Positions 45,275 through 53,527 of a DNA stretch of 64,000 nucleotides are shown one piece after another. Under the pieces are notes generated by a model that was given only the letters and a program-made list of their open reading frames with translations, was not told where the DNA came from and made no database searches. This DNA comes from Vibrio tubiashii (lineage in GTDB: Bacteria > Pseudomonadota > Gammaproteobacteria > Enterobacterales > Vibrionaceae): contig JRWQ01000002.1 in the NCBI GenBank assembly GCA_000775715.1, forward strand, positions 37,734-101,733, in the 5' to 3' direction. Position numbers and translations under genes: made by a program. The stretch's first letter is position 1, and each line of letters begins with the position of its first letter.

Positions 45275-45300
45275 ATATCGGCAACATCTTAAGATCTTTA
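45275..45300 (-). promoter_or_regulatory. Sigma-28 promoter of pomAB
   Basis: On the minus strand TAAAG (45300-45296) is followed after 13 bases by GCCGATAT (45282-45275), one base off the FliA -10 consensus. It lies about 40 bp upstream of the pomA start. The spacing equals that of the first flagellin promoter. Confidence 0.75.
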
Positions 45301-45485
45301 GTATTTTATTGGTACTACACTCACATAAATATAGATGCTGAGTGGCCGATACCTACCCTACAATACACTTGTGCGTAGAATATGACCGGACAAGCTCGAT
45401 TTTTCTGATAAATTTGTTCGGTTAAATTTGACCATAGTGATCGGCTAAGGTAACTTTCGTGCATCATTCTCTAGGTGAATCCAAT

Positions 45486-45728
45486 ATGGCGAGCAAGAAA
45501 CCAGAAAATATGACCTTTGAGGCGACCATTGAAGAGCTCGATGGCATCGTAGAAAACCTCGAAAACGGTGATTTAGCATTGGAAGATGCCCTTAAAAAGT
45601 TTGAGCGCGGTATTGCACTTGCTCGCTCTGGACAAACCAAGCTGAGCGACGCGGAACAGCGCGTTAGTATTTTGTTACAGAATGATGATAGTTCCCCACT
45701 TTCTGATTTTGAAGCTCAGTCTGAATAA
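45486..45728 (+). CDS. xseB: XseB, exodeoxyribonuclease VII small subunit
   Basis: The small subunit of ExoVII, several copies of which bind XseA. From the ATG at 45486 it has 80 residues; AGGTGA lies about 8 bases before, and an earlier start at 45459 is unlikely. The family signature MTFEATIEELDGIVENLENG then LEDALKKFERGIALAR is clear. It begins the xseB-ispA-dxs run, conserved in gamma-proteobacteria, with 21 bp to ispA. The 250 bp between it and pomA carry both promoters; its own promoter is not obvious. Confidence 0.96.
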   Translation: MASKKPENMTFEATIEELDGIVENLENGDLALEDALKKFERGIALARSGQTKLSDAEQRVSILLQNDDSSPLSDFEAQSE

Positions 45729-45749
45729 TAGTTATAGAAGAGTTCTGCC

Positions 45750-46634
45750 ATGCAAGAGGTATTAACCTCACTTCAACAGCGAAGCAATGATCAGCTAAAC
45801 CACTGGTTGCAAGCACTCCCTCATCAGCACCTGCCACTCATTGAAGCAATGCACTACGGATTGCTACTTGGTGGTAAGCGTGCACGTCCGTTTCTTGTGT
45901 ATATCACAGGCCAGATGTTAGGTCGTGACCTTAACGACCTTGATACTCCAGCAGCGGCTGTGGAGTGCATTCATGCCTACTCACTCATCCATGATGACTT
46001 GCCCGCAATGGATGATGATGCACTGCGTCGCGGCCAGCCAACCTGTCACATTAAGTTTGATGAAGCAACAGCCATTTTAACTGGCGACGCACTGCAAACC
46101 TTAGCATTCACTATTTTGGCAGAAGGGTCATTAAACCCGAATGCAGAATGCAACCGTATAAAGATGGTAAAGGTACTTGCAGACGCATCCGGTGCAAATG
46201 GTATGTGTATGGGCCAAGCACTGGATCTCGCGGCGGAAAATAAGAACATTTCACTGCAAGAGCTTGAAGAAATTCACCGCCATAAGACCGGCGCTTTAAT
46301 GAAATCTGCAATCAGATTAGGCGCTTTAGCCGCTGGTGAGAAAGGACTTGAAGTACTGCCCCAACTTGATCGCTACGCTGATGCAGTCGGTCTCGCGTTT
46401 CAAGTTCAAGACGATATCTTAGATATCATTAGCGACACGGAAACCTTGGGCAAACCACAAGGCTCTGATCAAGAATTAAACAAAAGTACTTATCCAGCAC
46501 TGCTTGGATTAGACGGAGCTATCAACAAAGCTCACACTCTGTTAAATGAAGCCCTTCAAGCTTTAGAGGCAATCCCATACAATACAGAGTTACTCGAAGA
46601 GTTCGCCCGATATGTCATCGAGCGCAAGAACTAA
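45750..46634 (+). CDS. ispA: IspA, farnesyl diphosphate synthase
   Basis: A short-chain trans-prenyltransferase that makes farnesyl diphosphate from IPP and DMAPP for quinone, undecaprenyl and haem O synthesis. It has 294 residues. The two aspartate-rich metal motifs are HDDLPAMDDDALRRG (FARM, with two residues between the DD pairs as in the bacterial type) and QVQDDILDIISD (SARM). GGKRARPFL and the conserved KTGALM segment are also present. It lies between xseB and dxs (21 bp each side), in the standard isoprenoid order. Confidence 0.96.
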   Translation: MQEVLTSLQQRSNDQLNHWLQALPHQHLPLIEAMHYGLLLGGKRARPFLVYITGQMLGRDLNDLDTPAAAVECIHAYSLIHDDLPAMDDDALRRGQPTCHIKFDEATAILTGDALQTLAFTILAEGSLNPNAECNRIKMVKVLADASGANGMCMGQALDLAAENKNISLQELEEIHRHKTGALMKSAIRLGALAAGEKGLEVLPQLDRYADAVGLAFQVQDDILDIISDTETLGKPQGSDQELNKSTYPALLGLDGAINKAHTLLNEALQALEAIPYNTELLEEFARYVIERKN

Positions 46635-46655
46635 CACAATAAGCGCGCAATAACT

Positions 46656-48521
46656 ATGACTCTTGATATTTCGAAATATCCGACATTGGCATTAGCTGAT
46701 ACGCCTGATGAGCTACGTAGCCTACCCAAAGATGTGCTACCAACGCTATGCGATGAACTACGCACCTACTTATTAAATTCAGTGAGCCAGTCGAGCGGAC
46801 ACCTCGCCTCTGGCCTAGGTACGGTAGAGCTAACTGTCGCTCTGCATTATGTTTACAACACTCCGTTTGACCAATTAGTTTGGGATGTAGGCCACCAAGC
46901 CTACCCACACAAAATACTCACAGGTCGCCGTGACCAAATGCCGACTATCCGTCAGAAAGATGGACTGCATCCTTTCCCGTGGCGTGAAGAGAGTGAGTAC
47001 GACACACTTTCGGTCGGTCACTCATCGACATCTATTAGTGCAGCGCTTGGCATGGCAATCAGTGCAGGCAAAGAGGGAAATGACCGCAAAGTCGTGAGCG
47101 TTATCGGCGATGGTGCAATTACTGCTGGTATGGCGTTTGAAGCCATGAATCATGCGGGAGACGTACACCCTGATATGCTGGTTATCCTCAATGACAATGA
47201 AATGTCGATTTCAGAGAATGTAGGAGCGCTAAACAACCACTTGGCTCAAGTGCTATCTGGCAGCCTATACACCTCTATCCGCGAAGGTGGTAAAAAAGTT
47301 CTGTCTGGCGTACCACCAATTAAAGAGCTAGTGCGTCGTACTGAAGAACACCTCAAAGGCATGGTCGTGCCTGGCACGTTGTTTGAGGAACTTGGCTTTA
47401 ATTACATCGGTCCTGTTGATGGCCACGATGTCAATGAACTAGTCAAGACCTTGAAAAATATGCGAGAACTAAAAGGCCCACAGTTCTTACACATCATGAC
47501 CAAAAAGGGCAAAGGTTACGAGCCTGCGGAAAAAGATCCTATCGGCTACCATGGCGTACCTAAATTTGACCCTAGCCATACTTCACTACCTAAGAGCAGC
47601 GGCGGTAAACCAAGTTACTCGAATATCTTTGGTGACTTCTTATGTGACATGGCAGCTCAAGATCCAAAGCTGATGGCCATTACACCTGCAATGCGCGAAG
47701 GCTCGGGTATGGTTCGCTTCTCTAGAGAATATCCAGAGCAATACTTTGACGTCGCTATCGCAGAGCAACACGCGGTTACGCTCGCTACAGGTATGGCTAT
47801 CGCAGGTGACCACCCTATTGTGGCTATCTACTCTACCTTCTTGCAGCGCGGTTATGATCAGTTGATCCACGATGTTGCAATTATGGACTTACCTGTGATG
47901 TTCGCCATTGACCGAGCCGGTCTTGTTGGTGCGGATGGTCAGACGCACCAAGGAGCCTTCGATCTTAGCTTTATGCGCTGCATCCCGAATATGGTGATTA
48001 TGGCACCAAGCGACGAAAACGAATGTCGTCAGATGCTCTATACCGGTCATAAACATACTGGCCCTTGTGCCGTTCGTTACCCGCGTGGAACTGGACCAGG
48101 TGCAGAAATTAAGCAAGAGTTTACCGAGCTAGAAATCGGCAAAGGCCGTATTGTCCGTCAAGGTGAAAAGGTCGCAATCCTCAACTTTGGTACCTTCCTA
48201 AGTAACGCAGAACAAGCGGCTGAAGCGTTCAACGCTACTGTTGCTGACATGCGATTTGTTAAGCCGTTAGATGAAGCACTGATCAAGCAACTTGCCAACG
48301 AGCACGATGTGTTAGTAACGCTTGAAGAGAATGCTATTGCTGGCGGTGCTGGCGCTGGTGTGATTGAGTTTATGATGCAAGAGAAAATCCTCAAGCCAGT
48401 TCTAAACCTCGGTCTGCCAGATAAGTTTATCGCCCAAGGTACACAAGACGAGCTACATCAAGAGTTAGGCTTAGATGCCGCAGGAATTGAGCAATCCATT
48501 CGCGACTATTTAGCAAAGTAA
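46656..48521 (+). CDS. dxs: Dxs, 1-deoxy-D-xylulose-5-phosphate synthase
   Basis: The thiamine-diphosphate enzyme that condenses pyruvate and glyceraldehyde 3-phosphate in the first step of the MEP isoprenoid pathway. It has 621 residues, normal for Dxs. Landmarks are [18 protein letters not shown] and the ThDP/Mg motif [16 protein letters not shown]...N (near 151), the catalytic glutamate region [15 protein letters not shown] (near 370) and [15 protein letters not shown]. It is the last gene of xseB-ispA-dxs and is followed by a strong terminator. It supplies the precursors used by the IspA encoded just upstream. Confidence 0.97.
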   Translation: MTLDISKYPTLALADTPDELRSLPKDVLPTLCDELRTYLLNSVSQSSGHLASGLGTVELTVALHYVYNTPFDQLVWDVGHQAYPHKILTGRRDQMPTIRQKDGLHPFPWREESEYDTLSVGHSSTSISAALGMAISAGKEGNDRKVVSVIGDGAITAGMAFEAMNHAGDVHPDMLVILNDNEMSISENVGALNNHLAQVLSGSLYTSIREGGKKVLSGVPPIKELVRRTEEHLKGMVVPGTLFEELGFNYIGPVDGHDVNELVKTLKNMRELKGPQFLHIMTKKGKGYEPAEKDPIGYHGVPKFDPSHTSLPKSSGGKPSYSNIFGDFLCDMAAQDPKLMAITPAMREGSGMVRFSREYPEQYFDVAIAEQHAVTLATGMAIAGDHPIVAIYSTFLQRGYDQLIHDVAIMDLPVMFAIDRAGLVGADGQTHQGAFDLSFMRCIPNMVIMAPSDENECRQMLYTGHKHTGPCAVRYPRGTGPGAEIKQEFTELEIGKGRIVRQGEKVAILNFGTFLSNAEQAAEAFNATVADMRFVKPLDEALIKQLANEHDVLVTLEENAIAGGAGAGVIEFMMQEKILKPVLNLGLPDKFIAQGTQDELHQELGLDAAGIEQSIRDYLAK

Positions 48522-48544
48522 GCCTGTTCGAACATTTAATGACT

Positions 48545-48568
48545 AAGCCCTCTTCTGAGGGCTTTTTT
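48545..48568 (+). terminator. Terminator after dxs
   Basis: AAGCCCTC (48545-48552) pairs with GAGGGCTT (48557-48564) around TTCT, then T residues. It ends the xseB-ispA-dxs operon 24 bp past the dxs stop. Confidence 0.93.
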
Positions 48569-48586
48569 ATCAACCACTCCAGGCAG

Positions 48587-49312
48587 TTATTGCGGCATTT
48601 GCCAACCAAACTCACCACACAACTTTAACCAAGTCTCATCCACACCAGCTTTAATCAGCAACTCTTGCCCTGTAAACGGGTGAACAAACTTTAATGAAGA
48701 GGCATGCAACAGCAGACGGTGCGAGTCATAGACCTCACGAAACAGCTTATTGTGCTTACCGTCACCATGAGTCGTATCTCCGACCATTGGGTGTCTTAGA
48801 TGCGCCATATGACGTCTAAGTTGATGCTTACGCCCTGTAAGAGGCTTCATCTCCATCAAACAGTAGCGAGTTGTTGGGAACTTACCCGTAGAATATGGAA
48901 TTTCTACTTTGGCCAATGGCTGATAATCAGTGATCGCTTCTTGGGCCTCTTTCTCTTGGCTAGCATGTTTATCTGCAATTTTATCAAGCTCAACTTTCAG
49001 TGGGTAATCTAAGCGGCCAGACTCTTCTATCCAGCCTCGTACGACCGCGTGATAGGTTTTCTCCATTTCATGGTTAGCAAACATCGGCATCACTTGCGAC
49101 GCTACTTCGCTCGACAGCGCGAAAATCAATACGCCCGAGGTAGGGCGATCAAGACGGTGGAGAGGAAATACATGTTGGCCGATTTGGTCTCGCAGGGTTT
49201 GCATGACAAACTGAGTTTCATGTTTATCTAACCAGCTACGATGAACCAACATACCCGCTGGTTTATTGACTGCAACAAAATACTCATCTTGGAAAACAAT
49301 CTCAAGCATCAC
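48587..49312 (-). CDS. truC: TruC, tRNA pseudouridine-65 synthase
   Basis: A RluA-family pseudouridine synthase that modifies U65 in tRNA. It has 241 residues. The catalytic aspartate stands in HRLDRPTSGVLIFAL (near residue 54), and the C-terminal RKHQLRRHMAHLRHPMVGD is the conserved RNA-binding motif. No S4 domain is present, as in E. coli TruC. It overlaps the end of yqcC by 11 bp and is convergent with dxs. The yqcC-truC pair is the same in E. coli. Confidence 0.94.
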   Translation of the reverse strand: MMLEIVFQDEYFVAVNKPAGMLVHRSWLDKHETQFVMQTLRDQIGQHVFPLHRLDRPTSGVLIFALSSEVASQVMPMFANHEMEKTYHAVVRGWIEESGRLDYPLKVELDKIADKHASQEKEAQEAITDYQPLAKVEIPYSTGKFPTTRYCLMEMKPLTGRKHQLRRHMAHLRHPMVGDTTHGDGKHNKLFREVYDSHRLLLHASSLKFVHPFTGQELLIKAGVDETWLKLCGEFGWQMPQ

Positions 49313-49622
49313 TGCACACCTTATCGATATCTTGAATCAAGGTGATCAGTACCGAGTACTCGCTAACCTCTTTCCAACTCTCTTCAAAATATGGTGCCAT
49401 GGAAAAACCTACCGGTAACGGCTGACTCATTTCCAGCAACAACCTAAAACGAGGAATGAAAACCCACTGCAACCACTGCTGCGGCGCGAGCGCATCTAAC
49501 GCAAATGGCTCTTGGCTAGCTAACGCCTTCTCGCTCGGAGATGATGCCTGCCATAACTCAACACGCTGCAATTCAACCTCTAAAGCGTTGAGTAGATCCG
49601 CAATTTGTTTCTCTTTTGTCAT
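49302..49622 (-). CDS. yqcC: YqcC family protein (DUF446)
   Basis: A small soluble helical protein of 106 residues of the YqcC family; function unknown. The signature is ALDALAPQQWLQWVFIPRFR then LLEMSQPLPVGFSMAPYFEE. It overlaps truC by 11 bp and is divergent from the DUF3549 gene, with 76 bp between. The E. coli orthologue is also upstream of truC, so a link to tRNA modification is conceivable but unproven. Confidence 0.92.
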   Translation of the reverse strand: MTKEKQIADLLNALEVELQRVELWQASSPSEKALASQEPFALDALAPQQWLQWVFIPRFRLLLEMSQPLPVGFSMAPYFEESWKEVSEYSVLITLIQDIDKVCSDA

Positions 49623-49698
49623 TAATCTGTTTATCTGACCTTGAAAATTGCCCTTAGAGTACCATTTATAGAGGAAAGAAAGTTAGGACAATTCTCTA

Positions 49699-50736
49699 AT
49701 GGAAACCATTCATACCCTTACCCAACTGTTGACCAATAGCGACTGTGAGTATCAAGTGTTCGATCTTGGTCGTCGTATCAAGAAGATTGACAATAAAGTC
49801 TTCGCCGATGTCGAGAAGGGCCAACTCGCCTACCCTTTCCCTATGCAGCGTAAAGCTCACCTCGCCATCGCTTATAGGAACCAAGCGCAGCAACCTTGGA
49901 TCTGGTTTCTAAAATTTGATTTAGATGAACGCGGACTGCTCAAACAAGCGGATGTCGGTAACTTCATTAAGTATGTAATTGAAGCGATGGGAACACGCTT
50001 GAGCCAAGATATGAGTGATGAGCAGCAACAAAAGCTCTCCAATAACCCATACACCTTCAAGCCAGCCGAAGACAAGATGGCAGTTTTCCATAGCCAAATC
50101 CGAGCGGCGCTCGATCTGCCATGCAGCCAGTATTACGAGCATGCGCAGCACTACTTTTCTGGCGGACTCGAGTGGGATAAATGGCAAAGTGTCGGCTTGC
50201 AAGGCGTCACCGATATTTGTGCACGTTTGAGCCAAGAGCAAAATGGGGTTAATTTGCGAAAAGCACTCAAACACCTGCCAAATGAGCCGCTTTATGCGGT
50301 ACTTGGCGCACTTGAGCATGCAGAGCTACCAGATAAGCTCGCCCAACGCATAGCTGAAATGGCGCAGCAACAAATAGAAAGTGCAGATCCCGATCTATTC
50401 TTACTCTCAGCACTAACGCGTGCGCTTTCAGGAGCCCCTCAAGCTAGCGTAACACCTATCTTAACCCAGGTGCTTGCATCTCCTCGCTTAAGCCATCAAG
50501 AAGTATTGATCGGTATTGCAGGAAGAAGTTGGCACTGGCTGAGTGACGCGAATATTGCCGAGCAATTTCTACTCAGACTGGCGCAAACAGGTAACCAAGC
50601 GCTATTTAACCAGCTTTTTGCCGACCTAGTCATGCTACCTGAGTTAAGAATGGTTCTACTGCCATTGCTCCACTCAAGTCCATCAGAAGCGCTAGCTAAA
50701 GCACTCATTAGCCTTCAGCAAACCGCTAAGGCGTAA
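49699..50736 (+). CDS. DUF3549 family protein
   Basis: A 345-residue soluble protein of the DUF3549 family, which I know from vibrios, shewanellae and related marine bacteria; function unknown. The N-terminal part (IHTLTQLLTNSDCEYQVFDL then GRRIKKIDNKVFADVEKGQL) forms the conserved domain. The C-terminal half is alpha-helical with leucine-rich repeats of about 30 residues, reminiscent of HEAT-like packing, but that is a reading by eye. It is 2 bp upstream of the DUF3301 gene, and these two families are commonly linked. Confidence 0.85.
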   Translation: METIHTLTQLLTNSDCEYQVFDLGRRIKKIDNKVFADVEKGQLAYPFPMQRKAHLAIAYRNQAQQPWIWFLKFDLDERGLLKQADVGNFIKYVIEAMGTRLSQDMSDEQQQKLSNNPYTFKPAEDKMAVFHSQIRAALDLPCSQYYEHAQHYFSGGLEWDKWQSVGLQGVTDICARLSQEQNGVNLRKALKHLPNEPLYAVLGALEHAELPDKLAQRIAEMAQQQIESADPDLFLLSALTRALSGAPQASVTPILTQVLASPRLSHQEVLIGIAGRSWHWLSDANIAEQFLLRLAQTGNQALFNQLFADLVMLPELRMVLLPLLHSSPSEALAKALISLQQTAKA

Positions 50737-50738
50737 CT

Positions 50739-51038
50739 ATGATCGATGACCTTTTTGCTATCCTTGCACTAACGGCTGTTTGTCTACTATTTTGGCAGCA
50801 AAGACGCCAAGCTGAAATCGCCAAAGCGATCGCAGCCAGAAAGTGCAAAGAGCTCGATCTTCAACTTCTCAGTGTTGCGCTTAAGAGCCACAAACTAAAA
50901 ACGCCAGAAGGACTCTGGCGTTGGCATTCTATCTATCAGTTTGAGTTTTCGTCATTGGGTGACGACTGTTATCAAGGGCGAATCTTAATGCAAGGCTTTA
51001 GGCTAGCGAAGGTTGAGTTTCCGCCACATCGGATGTAA
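50739..51038 (+). CDS. DUF3301 family membrane protein
   Basis: A 99-residue protein with one N-terminal membrane helix (about 3-18, LFAILALTAVCLLFWQ) and a cytoplasmic domain (RKCKELDLQLLSVALKSHKL then GLWRWHSIYQFEFSSLGDDC). This pattern is that of DUF3301, a family of unknown function. It is co-transcribed with the DUF3549 gene 2 bp upstream. Its last 41 bp overlap the 3' end of the convergent acetyltransferase gene. Confidence 0.85.
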   Translation: MIDDLFAILALTAVCLLFWQQRRQAEIAKAIAARKCKELDLQLLSVALKSHKLKTPEGLWRWHSIYQFEFSSLGDDCYQGRILMQGFRLAKVEFPPHRM

Positions 51039-51504
51039 ATAGATACTCATCGTATGGGCCAAAGGTATCCTGTTTGTGAGCAGTTAAGGTAAAACCTAAT
51101 TTGGCTAGGATACGAACTGAAGGCTCATGCCCCACGTTGGCGGTCGCAATGACCTTAGTAAGGTTAAGGTCTCTCACAGCTTTGGGGAAGAAAGCCTGCA
51201 TCACTTCACTCGCAATTCCCCTACCCCAATAGTTCTTATCAAAGATATAGCCGAGCTCAGGCTGACTATCGAGATCCGATATAAATACATGGCCAATGAA
51301 TTCACGACTATAGCTATCTAGGACCGCCATGGCATAGATGTTTCGGTCACCAAGCACTTTTTCAAACAACTTTTTCGCCGACGCAACGGTGTGCGCCCCA
51401 TTCATCTGGGCACGGTTAACCGCGCAGCAATTGAGCATCAAAAATTCCGATTGCAATGATTCGTTATATGGGACCAATAACGAACGGCGAGTCACTATCG
51501 TCAT
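50998..51504 (-). CDS. GNAT-family acetyltransferase (RimJ/RimL-like)
   Basis: An N-acetyltransferase of 168 residues. The acetyl-CoA-binding region is FDKNYWGRGIASEVMQAFFP (motif A, Q/R-x-x-G-x-G/A as the reduced GRGIA) and NVGHEPSVRILAKLGFTLTA is the motif-B segment typical of the RimJ/RimL branch (N-x-x-S-x-R/x-L-x-K-x-GF). Substrate unknown. It is convergent with DUF3301, overlapping it by 41 bp. Upstream lies the Csr-type RNA on the same strand, separated from it by a terminator. Confidence 0.9.
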   Translation of the reverse strand: MTIVTRRSLLVPYNESLQSEFLMLNCCAVNRAQMNGAHTVASAKKLFEKVLGDRNIYAMAVLDSYSREFIGHVFISDLDSQPELGYIFDKNYWGRGIASEVMQAFFPKAVRDLNLTKVIATANVGHEPSVRILAKLGFTLTAHKQDTFGPYDEYLFTSDVAETQPSLA

Positions 51505-51635
51505 GACACATCCTTGTTAGAAAAAATGTCCTTGAAGACAAAGCCGAAAAATTAAACCAACTGGCGTAAGCCTTTATTGATCTAGGTTGTTTTTTTGAAC
51601 CTTGTTGTTAGAGTTTTTTATAAAGGTGAGATCTA

Positions 51636-51671
51636 AGAAAAGAAAAGCCCCGACACGTTAGTATCGGGGCT
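51636..51671 (-). terminator. Terminator of the Csr-type RNA
   Basis: On the minus strand AGCCCCGA pairs with TCGGGGCT around a 10-base loop, followed by TTTTCTTTTCTT. It marks the 3' end of the sRNA. Confidence 0.92.
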
Positions 51672-52039
51672 ATAGTCTTACTCGCAGCAGTCCGGCTACA
51701 AAAGGTGCTCCTTGCATCTTCCATAATAGTTACTGAATCCTTCAGTAAAATCCTAACTCGCCTTCCTAGCGGTGTCCTAATCATCCTGATAGCTAACGAT
51801 CCTCGTCAGCGCACATCACTTGTTCCTTGAGCGGTATCCTTTGTATCTTCCTGATACTGTCCTAGCCTCTTCCTAGAGGTGTCCATCGCCTTCCTTGCCA
51901 CTCACATCCTGTCAGTGAAAGTATCCTTACAATGTCCTTTCGCTCCATGCTTGATCGACGCTCCTCGTCAACCAATCTTCTTCCTGAAGATTCCCAATCC
52001 TTGGTATTTCCTGTTCCGTGTCAGCATCCTTCCGACACC
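51640..52039 (-). ncRNA. CsrB/CsrC/CsrD-type small RNA that binds CsrA
   Basis: A roughly 400-nt RNA that should titrate the translational regulator CsrA. On the minus strand I count about 28 GGA triplets, about 21 of them AGGA. Many stand in hairpin loops, for example CCTCTAGGAAGAGG, ACTGAAGGATTCAGT and GACGAGGAGCGTC. The 5' end folds as GTGTC...GACAC around GGAAGGA; the 3' end is a strong terminator. There is no reading frame. Vibrio carries three such RNAs (CsrB, CsrC, CsrD) activated by VarA; which one this is cannot be told here. A sigma-70-like promoter and a VarA/UvrY-like palindrome lie upstream. The 5' end is inferred. Confidence 0.92.
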
Positions 52040-52043
52040 GTTT

Positions 52044-52071
52044 AATTTACTCTAATTAGCCTGCAAAACAA
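52044..52071 (-). promoter_or_regulatory. Promoter of the Csr-type RNA
   Basis: On the minus strand TTGTTT (52071-52066) and TAAATT (52049-52044) are separated by 16 bp. The start is predicted near 52039, just where the 5' hairpin GTGTC...GACAC begins. Confidence 0.65.
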
Positions 52072-52198
52072 CTAACCCGCAAAAATAATCGCGCGTAGTA
52101 ACAAACTTGAAACAAAATAAATTATCATAATTTTCAGCAAGATAAGTGAAATTGGATTACTAATCCCACGCAAGAAACTCACTTTCTCTCACATCACT

Positions 52199-52216
52199 TG
52201 TGCGATATCTCGCACA
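52199..52216. promoter_or_regulatory. VarA/UvrY (GacA)-type binding site
   Basis: TGTGCGA (52199-52205) and TCGCACA (52210-52216) form a palindrome around TATC. It resembles the GacA/UvrY box TGTAAG-N6-CTTACA in its outer TGT...ACA and spacing. It is centred about 170 bp upstream of the predicted sRNA start, the kind of distance reported for UvrY at csrB of E. coli. Confidence 0.7.
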
Positions 52217-52293
52217 CGCTATTTCTTAATTTTCCATTAGTCAATTAGGACTAAGCTCAGTATTATTGGTGAACACAAAAAAATGGAGGTTTT

Positions 52294-52581
52294 ATGCTTA
52301 CTCAAGACGTTAGCCAAGAGCTAAAAAGTATCCTTGAACAACTGCATTCAGAAGGGAAAGAGCCGACAGTTGCACTGGTAAAAGCACGTTTGAGCACTTC
52401 TGTCCCAATGCCAGCTTTGATAACAACTCTGAAAAGTTGGAAGAGCTCCAATCGTGTACCAAAAGTTGAAGTAGCGGCGAAAAAAGAGGTCACCGACGCT
52501 GAGCGAATTGAGCAATTAGAGAAACAAGTAGCGGATCTAAGCGCAAGACTTGCTGCGATTGAGAAGAAGCTTGAGGGATAA
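52294..52581 (+). CDS. Small coiled-coil protein of unknown function
   Basis: A 95-residue protein I do not recognise with certainty. The N-terminal half (LKSILEQLHSEGKEPTVALV then KARLSTSVPMPALITTLKSW) looks like a short helix-turn-helix of the kind seen at the start of KfrA/replication-type DNA-binding proteins. The C-terminal third (RIEQLEKQVADLSARLAAIE) has heptad-spaced leucines and isoleucines and should form a dimeric coiled coil. The ATG follows TGGAGG by 4 bases, a strong ribosome binding site. It is divergent from the Csr-type RNA and convergent with sucD. A role in DNA binding is an inference. Confidence 0.75.
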   Translation: MLTQDVSQELKSILEQLHSEGKEPTVALVKARLSTSVPMPALITTLKSWKSSNRVPKVEVAAKKEVTDAERIEQLEKQVADLSARLAAIEKKLEG

Positions 52582-52604
52582 AACCGAAGAGCTGGAGAGG
52601 ACAA

Positions 52605-52637
52605 AAACAAAAGGCTTGGCGTAGTGCCAAGCCTTTG
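52605..52637 (-). terminator. Terminator after sucD
   Basis: An 11-bp stem AAAGGCTTGGC (52610-52620) / GCCAAGCCTTT (52626-52636). On the minus strand it is followed by TGTTTTTGT, so it is best placed to end the sdh-suc operon. It may also stop the convergent 95-residue gene. Confidence 0.88.
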
Positions 52638-52654
52638 TCATTCATGTGGGTAGA

Positions 52655-53527
52655 TTACCAGCCTGTGATTTCACGTAGACCTTGACCAATGTCTGCAAGA
52701 GACTTAACAGTCTTAACGCCTGCCGCTTCTAAAGCTGCGAACTTGTCTTCCGCCGTGCCTTTACCACCAGAGATGATTGCACCCGCGTGGCCCATGCGCT
52801 TGCCAGGAGGCGCCGTAACACCCGCGATGTAAGAGACAACTGGCTTAGTGACGTTCTCTTTGATAAACGCTGCTGCTTCTTCTTCCGCAGTACCACCAAT
52901 CTCACCGATCATTACGATCGCTTCAGTTTCTGGATCTTCTTGGAACAGTTTTAGAATATCAATGAAGTTAGACCCAGGGATTGGGTCACCACCGATACCA
53001 ACACAAGTCGACTGACCAAAACCTTCATCTGTTGTTTGCTTAACCGCTTCGTAGGTTAGTGTACCTGAACGTGAAACAATACCCACTTTGCCTTTCTTGT
53101 GGATATGACCAGGCATGATACCGATTTTACACTCGTCTGGAGTGATTAGACCCGGGCAGTTAGGGCCAATCATGCGAACGCCTGTCTCTTCTAGCTTCAC
53201 TTTCACATCGATCATATCCGTTGTAGGGATACCTTCAGTGATAGTTACGATTAGCTCGATGCCCGCATCAATCGCTTCTAGAATTGCGTCTTTACAGAAA
53301 GGCGCTGGTACGTAGATAACGGTTGCTGTCGCGCCCGTTTCTTCTACTGCTTCACGCACTGTGTTGAATACTGGAAGACCTAGGTGAGTTTGACCACCTT
53401 TACCCGGAGAAACACCACCAACCATCTGTGTACCGTATGCGATAGCTTGCTCAGAGTGGAAAGTACCCTGACCACCAGTGAAACCCTGACAGATTACTTT
53501 GGTGTCTTTATTAATTAGTACAGACAT
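52655..53527 (-). CDS. sucD: SucD, succinyl-CoA synthetase alpha subunit
   Basis: The alpha subunit of succinyl-CoA synthetase (TCA cycle), 290 residues. The CoA-binding Rossmann part is N-terminal ([20 protein letters not shown], with the GGVSPGKGG loop). The phosphohistidine stands in [20 protein letters not shown] (near 246). It overlaps sucC by one base (TAATG). It is the last gene of the sdhCDAB-sucABCD cluster, followed by a strong terminator. Confidence 0.97.
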   Translation of the reverse strand: MSVLINKDTKVICQGFTGGQGTFHSEQAIAYGTQMVGGVSPGKGGQTHLGLPVFNTVREAVEETGATATVIYVPAPFCKDAILEAIDAGIELIVTITEGIPTTDMIDVKVKLEETGVRMIGPNCPGLITPDECKIGIMPGHIHKKGKVGIVSRSGTLTYEAVKQTTDEGFGQSTCVGIGGDPIPGSNFIDILKLFQEDPETEAIVMIGEIGGTAEEEAAAFIKENVTKPVVSYIAGVTAPPGKRMGHAGAIISGGKGTAEDKFAALEAAGVKTVKSLADIGQGLREITGW

